Positions 23,502-31,900 of a stretch of 34,851 bases of DNA are shown here, piece after piece. Made by a program: the position numbers and the translations under genes. Origin of the DNA: an uncultured Acidimicrobiales bacterium. GTDB lineage: Bacteria > Actinomycetota > Acidimicrobiia > Acidimicrobiales > CALAML01. The DNA is taken from NCBI GenBank assembly GCA_937925845.1, contig CALAML010000074.1, positions 1 to 34,851 on the forward strand, given 5' to 3'. Each line of letters starts with the position of its first letter. The stretch's first letter is position 1. Under the pieces are notes generated by a model. That model made no database searches, was not told the origin of the DNA, and worked only from the letters and a program-made list of their open reading frames with translations.

Positions 23502-26147
23502 ATGGCAAACCGGGGTCGATCATCGAGATCTGAAGCCAGTCGGCTGCGTCGTGTCGCGTCCGGGCTTCGACGGCTCGATCAGCCTGAACGTATCGACATC
23601 GACCTACTGGAAGCCGAACTCTATGGACGACCGTCCGGCGGCACCGACACCGACGGAGCTGCTCCGGGTGACGAAGCGGCGTCGAACATGGGGGCCCAGG
23701 TCGACCTCGACGACGCGCCCGATGCCCGCCACCTCGATTCCGATGTCGATGCCGATTCCGGCCAACTCGATGTCGGGCCCGATTCCGTGGCCGAGCGCAG
23801 GGGTCGCGGTCGCAGCGGAACCGCGGCTCTCAAGCGGCGAGCATCCCGGGAGGCGGCGGCGCCCGCTGCTGCCGGTGTGGCCCAAAGCGGCCCGGTGGTT
23901 CTCGCCCTCGGCCTCTTTGCCGCCATCGCGGCGCAGATCAGCGGCGCCCAACCCACCGGCACCGCCATCGCCGATGCCGTCCTCACCGGTGCCTTCGCGG
24001 CACTGGTGACCGTTGCCGCATCGCGGGCCGGTACCTGGTCGCTGCTGGCGCTATCCGGGGCCGCCGTGCTGCTGGCCGGTCCCACCTGGTTTCTCATCCC
24101 CGCGGCGGCCGCCGTTTGGATCGCCGCCACGCGTTCAAGCGTCCCGGCCAACCATCGCATCATGGGTGCGATATCGGGCGGGCTGGCCATCGTGTCGGCC
24201 CTCAACGGTGGGCCAGCGTTCTTCTTCGGCCTGCCATCGTTGGTCGTCGGCGGGCTCTCGCTCTGGGTCTTGGGCTCGGCGTGGAGGCGAAGCCGCGACC
24301 GTGAACGGAACCTGGCCAAGCAGATACTGATTCCGCTCGGCATCGGTGCAACAATCATCGCCATCGCCACCGCCGTTGGTGGAGCGCTGGCCGGGCTATC
24401 GCTGGTGGAAGGCGAACGCAACGCCCGCGCCGGACTCGACGGGGTAGAGAACGCCGAAGCCGACTCCGCCCGCTCCAGCCTGGCCAGCGCCAAGAGCAAC
24501 TTCAGCGACGCCGCCAGCACCGCTCAAGCCTGGTGGGTGCGCCCCGGCCGCCTCTTGCCGGTGGTGAGCCAGCACCTCCAGGTGGTGGAGTCGGCCGCGC
24601 TTGCGGGACGCGACACCGCCGGTGCCGCCGAAGAACTGCTCGCCACCTACGACGCCATGAACGCCACCGGAGGCCGCATCGACGTCGACCGACTCGCCAC
24701 CCTGCAAACGCCACTGGCCGACGCCACGCGGGCGGTCGGCAGCAGCGCCCGCCGCCTCGAAACGGCCAACAACGGCTGGATCGTGGCGCCGGTGCAAAGC
24801 CGCACCACCGACCTGCTCGACGAGTTGGTCGCGGCCGAAGACACCCTGACCCTCGGCGAATCGGTGCTGGCAGTGGCCCCGGGCCTGCTCGGAGCCGATG
24901 GTCCCCGCCGCTACTTCGTGATCTTCGGCCAGCCCGGTGAGGCCAGAGAACTCGGCGGGTTCATGGGCAACTGGGGCGAACTCACCGTCGATCGCGGTTC
25001 GTTCAACTTCCCCCGCAACGGCCGAACCATCGACCTGCTACCGCTGAATGAAAACTCTCCCGACGTGGCCCCGGCCGAACCGTATGAGTTCACCTTCCGC
25101 CCCCCGGCCACCGTCGGCGCCTACTACGAGCCCAACCGAAACGTGCAGGACATCACCGGGCACCCCGACTTCCCCACCGTCGCCCGAATGATCAACGACA
25201 TCTACCCACAGGCCGGTGGTGCCCCAATCGACGGTGCGCTTTACGTCGACCCGTTCAGCCTGCAGGCGCTGCTCAGTATCACCGGCCCCGTGGTGGTTGG
25301 CGACGGGTCGCTCACCCTCGACGCGTCGACGGCCGGCATGTTCCTCACCCGCGAGCAGTACCGGGGCCTCGACCAGCGCGACGAGCGGGTCGACCTGTTG
25401 GCGGAAGCCTTCGTGCTCACCTTCGAACGACTCACCAGCTCCGACCTTCCGGCACCGCAGAGCCTGATCGACACCCTCGGCCCCATGGTGGAATCTGGGC
25501 GCCTGCAGTTCACCAGCTTCGATCAGAGTGAAGCTGCGGTGCTCACGGAGCTCGGCCTCAACGGCGGCCTGAACCCGATCAATGGCACCGACTTTCTCTC
25601 GGTTTCGTCGGCCAACGCGGCCAACAACAAGATCGACTCCTTCCTGCAGCGGCGGGTCACCTACAACCCAACCTTCGATCCGGCGACCGGCCAGGTAACG
25701 GCCAAGCTCATCGTCGAACTCGAGAACTCGGCCCCCACCGTCGGCTTCAGCGAGGAAGTGCTGGGCGAGGGCGGTAGGGCCGGGGTCAGCCGTCAGCTCC
25801 TCACCATTCGAACTCCGCTGGAGGCCACAGAAACCCGACTCGACGGGGCGCCGCTCGACAGCCCAGCCGACCGGCGCCAAGAGTTCGGCCTACAGAGCTT
25901 CGGCTTGTTCGTCACCCTACAGCCGGGCCAGACCCGCACCGTGGAGATGGACCTCAGCGGCACCCTGGTGCCGAGCGACACCTACCGGGTGCGCCTCGAC
26001 AACCAACCACTGGTGAACTTCGACGCCCTCTTTGTAAACCTCGCAGCCGCACCGGGCTGGACCGTCGCCGACGCCCCCGGCCTCAGCGGCGAACCAAACC
26101 TCTGGTTCAAAGACTTCGACCTCACCGGCCGCCTCACCGCCAACTGA
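23502..26147 (+). CDS. DUF4012-domain membrane protein
   Basis: 881 residues. The first 125 are charged and low complexity (Asp-rich around 50-95). Hydrophobic segments follow at about 130-147, 156-173, 178-209, 222-260 and 275-301. A helical, Ala-rich extracellular stretch (305-460) leads to LLGADGPRRYFVIFGQPGEARELGGFMGNWGELT (462-495), read here as LLGADGPRRYFVIF, then ELGGFMGNWGEL: the hallmark of DUF4012, with YVDPFSLQALLSITGPV following (581-597). The family is common near polysaccharide genes of Actinomycetota and Chloroflexota and has no settled function; a LytR-like or envelope-assembly role is sometimes assumed. Its divergent position next to the glycosyltransferase locus suggests shared function. 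No strong Shine-Dalgarno is seen before the ATG. Confidence 0.88.
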   Translation: MANRGRSSRSEASRLRRVASGLRRLDQPERIDIDLLEAELYGRPSGGTDTDGAAPGDEAASNMGAQVDLDDAPDARHLDSDVDADSGQLDVGPDSVAERRGRGRSGTAALKRRASREAAAPAAAGVAQSGPVVLALGLFAAIAAQISGAQPTGTAIADAVLTGAFAALVTVAASRAGTWSLLALSGAAVLLAGPTWFLIPAAAAVWIAATRSSVPANHRIMGAISGGLAIVSALNGGPAFFFGLPSLVVGGLSLWVLGSAWRRSRDRERNLAKQILIPLGIGATIIAIATAVGGALAGLSLVEGERNARAGLDGVENAEADSARSSLASAKSNFSDAASTAQAWWVRPGRLLPVVSQHLQVVESAALAGRDTAGAAEELLATYDAMNATGGRIDVDRLATLQTPLADATRAVGSSARRLETANNGWIVAPVQSRTTDLLDELVAAEDTLTLGESVLAVAPGLLGADGPRRYFVIFGQPGEARELGGFMGNWGELTVDRGSFNFPRNGRTIDLLPLNENSPDVAPAEPYEFTFRPPATVGAYYEPNRNVQDITGHPDFPTVARMINDIYPQAGGAPIDGALYVDPFSLQALLSITGPVVVGDGSLTLDASTAGMFLTREQYRGLDQRDERVDLLAEAFVLTFERLTSSDLPAPQSLIDTLGPMVESGRLQFTSFDQSEAAVLTELGLNGGLNPINGTDFLSVSSANAANNKIDSFLQRRVTYNPTFDPATGQVTAKLIVELENSAPTVGFSEEVLGEGGRAGVSRQLLTIRTPLEATETRLDGAPLDSPADRRQEFGLQSFGLFVTLQPGQTRTVEMDLSGTLVPSDTYRVRLDNQPLVNFDALFVNLAAAPGWTVADAPGLSGEPNLWFKDFDLTGRLTAN

Positions 26148-26194
26148 CCCGAGCCCGACGCAAGCCAACGGCCAAGCCGGCCCCTGCCCTGCCC

Positions 26195-26243
26195 GAAATG
26201 TCGGCGCCCAGCACTGAATATCAGCGTCCAGCCCCGACATTTC
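26195..26243. repeat. Family 2 palindrome, copy C
   Basis: Arms GAAATGTCGG / CCGACATTTC (10 bp perfect) enclose a 29-base loop that contains the small palindrome CTGAATATCAG. It lies 48 bp after the DUF4012 stop, where it could act as a 3' end stabiliser. Confidence 0.9.
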
Positions 26244-26284
26244 CCAAACCCCCTCGCTCGCCTCACCAACGGCCAAGCCGGTCC

Positions 26285-26333
26285 GAAATGTCGGCGCCCA
26301 GCACGAAATATAAGCGTCCAGCCCCGACATTTC
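26285..26333. repeat. Family 2 palindrome, copy D
   Basis: Same 10-bp arms as copy C and almost the same loop, with CACGAAATATAAG replacing CACTGAATATCAG, which breaks the small inner palindrome. It begins 90 bp after copy C. Confidence 0.9.
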
Positions 26334-26345
26334 CCAAACCGGCCC

Positions 26346-26394
26346 GAAATGTCGGCGCCCAGTGCTGAATATCAGCGTCCAGCACCGACATTTG
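26346..26394. repeat. Family 2 palindrome, copy E
   Basis: Arms AAATGTCGG / CCGACATTT enclose a loop with an inner 6-bp stem GTGCTG / CAGCAC and the GAATATCAG element shared with copy C. It lies 12 bp after copy D. Confidence 0.88.
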
Positions 26395-26504
26395 GGGAGT
26401 AGCGTCGCTATGGGAAGCGCTATTTGTTCTGGCCGGGGAACCAGATGGCGGTCGGTGGCCTTGTTTTGATTGAACGGTGCCGTTTTCGAGCGCACCAACC
26501 ATCC

Positions 26505-26510
26505 GGGAGG
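26505..26510 (+). promoter_or_regulatory. Ribosome binding site fixing the NHL-protein start
   Basis: GGGAGG stands 4 bases before ATG 26515. It supports this start over the in-frame ATG 45 bp upstream, which has no such site and would place 15 residues before the signal peptide. Confidence 0.75.
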
Positions 26511-26514
26511 ACCG

Positions 26515-28788
26515 ATGAGGATCTTGAACCGCAGGCCGTGGCAGGCGTTGCTGCTTTGGCTGATCGGGGCGCTGCTCGCGCCAATAATTGCGACCAGCTG
26601 TGACCCGAGCACCCCGAACGATCCCAACTGGCCGCTCCAGAACACCGACTTCTTCTTCGAGATCCTGAAGGACCCGAACGCCACCCCGGAACCGTGGGAA
26701 CCCCACGATGAGCAATGGCTCCACCTCCATCGGAACCACCCCACGGTTCCCGATGCACCGGTCAACGTGATCGCGCCCCGGGTGATCAACGGCTACGACG
26801 AAGCCGGCAACCTCGACCTTGAGGTGCGCTACCTCGTGCGCGATGTTCCGGTGTCGGGGTGGTTGGGAGCGCCCTACCGGTTCCGCCTCGAGATCGACAA
26901 CGATGGGCTCGGCCAACTGGCCGATGGCGTTCACGGCCTCAGCATCGAAGCCCGCGGCTCGGACCGTAACCGGGTCCAACCGGTGCCTGGCTTTGTGCAC
27001 ATCACTCGAGATCTGGCGGCAGGCCAGCCCTTTGGCTTCGAGTCCAGCGTGCCCATCCTCACGGCTATCCAGGAAAATCCAAGATCGGACTCGAACCACC
27101 ACCACGGCCCCAACATCACCTACGTCGACCCGAGCGAACGCAACCACGTCGGGTATCCGGTCGACCCCACGGCCACCCCCTGGTCGGCACCCCCAACCCA
27201 GGCCAACCTTTACCAGGAGCTGATGGCGCCCCACACCGAGCTTTTCGGCGCCGCGCAACTCTGGTGGGATCACCCCTCACACGCCAACGCCCCCTTCGTG
27301 CGGGGCCTCCCGCCAAAGCACGGGGAGGACCATCGAGACCTCCGAGTCGGTTTTGGGCACGAACGGTTCCCGATGCAGGACGGCCCCCGAGGCGTCGGCT
27401 GGATGAGCCCGTACGTTTCCGGCCAGGTCGACTCCCAAGGCCGCTTCGCCTTCGCCGAAACCGGCGGCCGCATCGGCTACCTGATGCCCGACGGCGAGAT
27501 CATCACCATCGCCGGCTGGCGGGTGCGTCCCGACCGCGATCCGGTGTGGTGGCAGAAGCCCACCAACGTGGTGCGCAACAACATGGAGAACCGCGGCAAC
27601 TGGACCGCCGGACGAGGCGAATTCCACACACCGCTCGACGTCGCCGTCGACCCCACCAACGAAAACATCCTGTACGTGGCCAGCTACGAAGACCACGTGA
27701 TCTGGCGGGTAGTGGTGCCGGCCAACCCCCGCACCCAGCAGGCGACCATCTCCATCCTTGCTGGCTCCCCCACCCACGAACCCGGCTTCGCCGACGGCTC
27801 CGGCGCCTCGGCTCGCTTCAACGGTGTGGGCTCGCTGGTGTTCGACCCGGTGGCCGACGTGCTGTATGTGGCCGACCAGGACAACGACGCCATCCGCCGG
27901 GTAACCCGCAACGGCAACGTCACCACAGTGGTCGGCGAACCTGGGATGGCCGACCGGGTAACCGCAGCCGGCGCCGAATGGACCGACCAACTCGCGGCCC
28001 GAGCCGTGTCGACCGTCGAAGTCACCCCGGTCCAGGCGGCGGCAGGTGTGGAACCCGACATCTACCTGCCGCAAACGATCCGGGTCGATAGCCGGGGCCG
28101 CATCATCCTGCTTGAACTCGGCTTCGGCACCATCCGCCGAATCGACCCCACCACCCTCGCCACCGAAACCCTCGGCGACGTGCAGCAGAAGCACCGAGCC
28201 TTCGACCGTGGCTGGGCCTGGCTTGACGTCGACCGCTGGGGAAATAGCGGACCGGTCGACGGCATCTACTGGACCAAGTTTGTCTCCACCCTCGACGGTG
28301 AACTGTTCAACGAAGTATTCGAATGGCTGCCACCCGAGGGCGGTGAGAGCACACCGCTCTTCACCCACGGCACCGGCCTCTACCCCGACGGATGGGGTCG
28401 ACTCGAGTCGACCAACGCCCCGCACTACGGCTGGTTGGTAGCGGTCGACCCCCGCGGCGGGGTGCTGTTGTCGGGCGGCGGAGAACACGGCCTCACCCGA
28501 CTACGTCCCCAGCGACCGACCGACCCGATCGAAGACACCAACCTCTACTGGCTCGGACGACAGGTGTTCACCTCGGGAACCCCACTCGACGCACCTCTGG
28601 CGTCGCAGTCGATCGCCCTCAAGTACGGCTGGAGTGGCCACAACTACCTCGGCCTCACCGACGCCTGGAGCCTCAACGGCGCCACCGACGCCGAACTCCT
28701 CAACGCCTTCGAAGTGCCAGCCGCAGTCCGCAGCGACCCCGAAGCAAGAGCCCAAGTCCTCGCCTTCATCCGCCCCAACACGCGGTAA
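26515..28788 (+). CDS. Secreted NHL-repeat (beta-propeller) protein, probable lipoprotein
   Basis: 757 residues from ATG 26515. A basic start (MRILNRRPW), hydrophobic core and IIATSC give a signal with likely lipobox Cys29. The first 340 residues match nothing I recognise; they are Pro-, Asp- and His-rich. From about 369, PLDVAVDP and LYVASYEDHVIWRV form one NHL-like blade, and from 423 GFADGSGASARFNGVGSLVFDP with LYVADQDNDAIRRVT form a textbook second one. Further blades (IRVDSRGRIILL, GTIRRIDP) follow. NHL propellers bind proteins, glycans or polymers outside the cell. No enzymatic residues can be named. It is flanked by palindrome clusters on both sides. Confidence 0.82.
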   Translation: MRILNRRPWQALLLWLIGALLAPIIATSCDPSTPNDPNWPLQNTDFFFEILKDPNATPEPWEPHDEQWLHLHRNHPTVPDAPVNVIAPRVINGYDEAGNLDLEVRYLVRDVPVSGWLGAPYRFRLEIDNDGLGQLADGVHGLSIEARGSDRNRVQPVPGFVHITRDLAAGQPFGFESSVPILTAIQENPRSDSNHHHGPNITYVDPSERNHVGYPVDPTATPWSAPPTQANLYQELMAPHTELFGAAQLWWDHPSHANAPFVRGLPPKHGEDHRDLRVGFGHERFPMQDGPRGVGWMSPYVSGQVDSQGRFAFAETGGRIGYLMPDGEIITIAGWRVRPDRDPVWWQKPTNVVRNNMENRGNWTAGRGEFHTPLDVAVDPTNENILYVASYEDHVIWRVVVPANPRTQQATISILAGSPTHEPGFADGSGASARFNGVGSLVFDPVADVLYVADQDNDAIRRVTRNGNVTTVVGEPGMADRVTAAGAEWTDQLAARAVSTVEVTPVQAAAGVEPDIYLPQTIRVDSRGRIILLELGFGTIRRIDPTTLATETLGDVQQKHRAFDRGWAWLDVDRWGNSGPVDGIYWTKFVSTLDGELFNEVFEWLPPEGGESTPLFTHGTGLYPDGWGRLESTNAPHYGWLVAVDPRGGVLLSGGGEHGLTRLRPQRPTDPIEDTNLYWLGRQVFTSGTPLDAPLASQSIALKYGWSGHNYLGLTDAWSLNGATDAELLNAFEVPAAVRSDPEARAQVLAFIRPNTR

Positions 28789-28832
28789 ATCCCTCCGGGG
28801 GCCGTTCAGGCCACGGAGGCCCAGCGACTCCG

Positions 28833-28887
28833 TCCGAAATGTCGGCGCTGCGGGTGAATAATCTGCACCTAGCGCCGACATTTCGGA
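28833..28887. repeat. Family 2 palindrome, copy A (between convergent genes)
   Basis: Perfect 17-bp stem, TCCGAAATGTCGGCGCT and its complement, around a 21-base loop in which GGTG / CACC can form an inner stem. It is the longest perfect copy of family 2. It stands between the convergent NHL and giant surface-protein genes, where it could help end transcripts from both sides. Confidence 0.93.
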
Positions 28888-28894
28888 ACTGGAA

Positions 28895-28947
28895 CTGAAA
28901 TGTCGGCGCTGCGGGTGAATAATCCGCCGCTAGCGCCGACATTTCGG
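28895..28947. repeat. Family 2 palindrome, copy B
   Basis: Arms CTGAAATGTCGGCGCT / AGCGCCGACATTTCGG pair over 16 positions with one G-T. The loop shares GCGGGTGAATAAT with copy A, but its right side changed from CTGCACCT to CCGCCGCT, so the inner stem becomes GCGG / CCGC. The stop of the surface-protein gene is 32 bp further. Confidence 0.92.
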
Positions 28948-28978
28948 ATTCGGTCAGCGCCGTTCGGCCTGCCGCGGG

Positions 28979-31900
28979 TTAGTGCTCTTCGCGGCGTAGG
29001 CGGCGGCTGGCTGTGGTGGTTAGGGCTCCGGCGGCTAGGAGGGTGAGGGCTAGTTGGGTGAGGCGGTTGCTTTCGGAACCGGTGAAAGCCAGGCGGGCTG
29101 GTTGGGAAACATAGGTGGCGTTGTCGCTGCCGGTGAGGGTGATCACTTCACACTCTTCGCTGTCACCCTCCCCTCCGTCCTGGTCGGTAGCGACACACCG
29201 AATATTGCGTACCGCACCGGTCACGGTGGCCACGTTGGTCACCGTGCCCGACGTGGCGAGGGTGGTGATGTCACAGGTCATCGACTGGCCCACTTCGAGC
29301 GACGGGGCCGGACAGGTGATCGGGCCCAACACGTCGTCGACCACGGTGATGTCGTCGATGGCGACATTGCCGGTGTTGGTTACGACATAGGTGAACACCA
29401 GCTCATCGCCCACCGTCACCACCGGCGGGGCAGCCTCGGTGTCGGTGGCACCGTTCAGTGCTTTCACCACCGTCATCGCCGGATCGGCACCGAAATAGGT
29501 GGCCGGATCGTCGTCGGAAACCGGATCGCCAGCTGGGTTGCCATCACGGTCGATCGGCTGACCGGTCACCGTGGCCACGTTGGTCTGGGAACCGGCGACG
29601 GCCTCATCGGTGGCCTCACAGATCATCGACTCGCCGGGGGCAAGGATGGTCTGCGGGCACAGAATCGCGCCAAGCACGTCATCGTCGAGGGCGATGCCGT
29701 TGATCGTGGTGTCGCCGGTATTGGTGACCACGTAGGTGAAGAGAACCGACTCGCCCACCCGAACCTGAGGACCCGACGCCGCGTTGGCGTCGTCACCGTT
29801 CACCGACTTCACCACCTCGATAGCCGGACCCACACCGGTGTAGTTGGCCGGATCGGACACGTCGATCGGCTCACCGACCGGAGTGTTGTCGGGGCCGTTC
29901 GGCTGACCGGTAACGGTTCCGACGTTGGTGTTGGTGCCAACGGCGGCCACGTCGGTAACGGTGCAGGTCATCTCGGCGCCGACGGCCAGCGAGTTTGCCG
30001 GGCAACTGATCGGGCCCAGAATGTCATCGACCAGGGCTACATCAACCAGCTCGACGTTGCCGGTGTTGGTCACCACGTAGTCGAAGACCACGGGCGCACC
30101 CACCCGAACTTCCGGGCCGGGTGCGGTGTTGGCATCGTCGCCGTTCACCGACTTCACCAGGGTGAGGTCGGGGGCCAGACCAAAGTAGTTGGCCGGGTCG
30201 TCGTCGGTCAGCGGCGCACCGAAGGGTGAACCGTCGAGCCCGAGAGGTTGAGCGGTAACCGTTGCGGTGTTGGTGTACGGGCCAGCAACAGCCACGTCGG
30301 TGATGGTGCAGGTCATTTGCTCACCGACGGCCAGGGTGGTGGCCGGACAAGCGATGGCACCGATGACGTCGTCGACCAGAGCGACGCTGTCCAGGTCGAG
30401 GTTGCCGGTGTTTTCCACCACATAGGTGAAGGTCACGGGATCACCGTCGTCCACCAAGGGGCCGGTCGGGTTGTTGGCGTCAAACCCGTTGACCAGCTTG
30501 GTCACGCCAATCGACGGCTCGCCGCCAAAGTAATTGGCCGGATCGTCATCGGTCAGCGGCTCACCGAACGGCGCACCGTCGCGACCGAGAGGTTGACCGG
30601 TCACGGTGGCGACGTTGGTGTAGGCGTCAGCGACAGCCTCATCGGTTACCGAACACGCCATCGAAGCCCCGACGGCCAAGGTGGTGGCCGGACAAGTCAC
30701 CGGTCCGAGCACATCGTCATCGAGCGAAATCGAGTCGAGGTCGAGGTTGCCGGTGTTGGTGACGATGTAGTCGAAGGTGACGGTGCTTCCAGCGGCAACC
30801 AGCGGACCGGGAGCGGTGTTGGCATCGTCGCCGTTGACTGACTTCACCACCGACAGGCCCGGCTCCCCACCGAAGTAGTTGGCCGGGTCAGAATCTTCGA
30901 GCAGGCCGCCTGCGTCGGAACCGTCGGGATACACCGGTTGTGCGGTCACGTCGGCGGTGTTGGTGTAGGCCCCAAGGACAGCTACATCGGAGACGGTGCA
31001 GGTCATGTCCTCGCCAGCGTCCAATGCAGTGGCCGGACAGGTGATGGCGCCCAGCACATCGTCGACCAGGTCGATATCAACGAGTCGAAGGTTGCCGGTG
31101 TTGGTGACCACATACTCAAAGACCGCCGGATCGCCGACCTGGATCGTCGGGCCGGGGGCCGCGTTGGCGTCGACACCGTTCACGGTTTTCAACAGTGTGA
31201 GGGCCGGGCGGACCACGCCCTGATCCACGTCGAGGCGATTCTGGTTGATGTTGAGAACCACGCCGGTCGCAGTGCCGGTGGCAGGATCGCCGTCGGAGTC
31301 GAGGCTGTCGTCACCACCCTGGTTGTCGAGGGTCCAGATGGCACCGCCGGTGAGCGTCGAGTCGTCGAACACCACGGTGTAGGTTCCGGCCGGCAGCTGA
31401 TCGAACAGGTAGAGCCCGCCGCCCGCGGTCACCGTGGTGAGCGGGGCGCCGGCGCTGCCAACAGGGTTGCCGTCGTCGTCGACGCCATAGAGCGAAACGG
31501 TGATGCCGTCGATACCGGGCTCACCCAGGTCCTGAATGCCGTCGCCGTTGAGATCGTCCCAAACGATGTCGCCGAGTTCGGCGGCCACCACCACTTCGGG
31601 AGCCGAGACCGGACCCACGGGCTGAAGCAAACCATCGGCGCGACCGCTCACCTGGTTGACGTAGATGTCGCCCTCGAGGTTGCCCTCCGGCACCATGGCG
31701 ATCTCTACGTCGAAGAGATCGGTCGGTTCAAACGGGCCGGGCCGCAGGAAGCGCAGGCCGGTGACGTCGGCGGCGTTCGCCGGACAGTCAGCTGCGGTGC
31801 CGGCACCCGATACCACGGCACCTCCGGCGGGCTGGTCACACCAGATGGTGGTGCCCGCAGCCAGGTTGGTGGGGTCGCCGCCGTCCTGGCTGATCGAGGT

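Larger units (their letters stand above)
26148..26514. other. Intergenic region (367 bp) with a cluster of three family 2 palindromes
   Basis: The first 250 bp hold three palindromes and a duplicated flank, CCAACGGCCAAGCCGG, at 26165-26180 and 26266-26281. The last 120 bp hold the leader of the NHL-repeat gene, with no convincing -35/-10 pair. No protein-coding gene is supported here on either strand. Confidence 0.75.

Noticed and set aside
26195..26394. Regularly spaced repeats as a CRISPR array
   Set aside because: Only three copies, unequal spacing (90 and 61 bp start to start), repeat halves are arms of one hairpin, loops are similar rather than unique spacers, and no cas gene is present.
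25917..27273. Minus-strand frames across the family 2 cluster
   Set aside because: Translated repeats (WAPTFR, LDADIQ) come from the palindromes; the frames overlap well-supported plus-strand genes.
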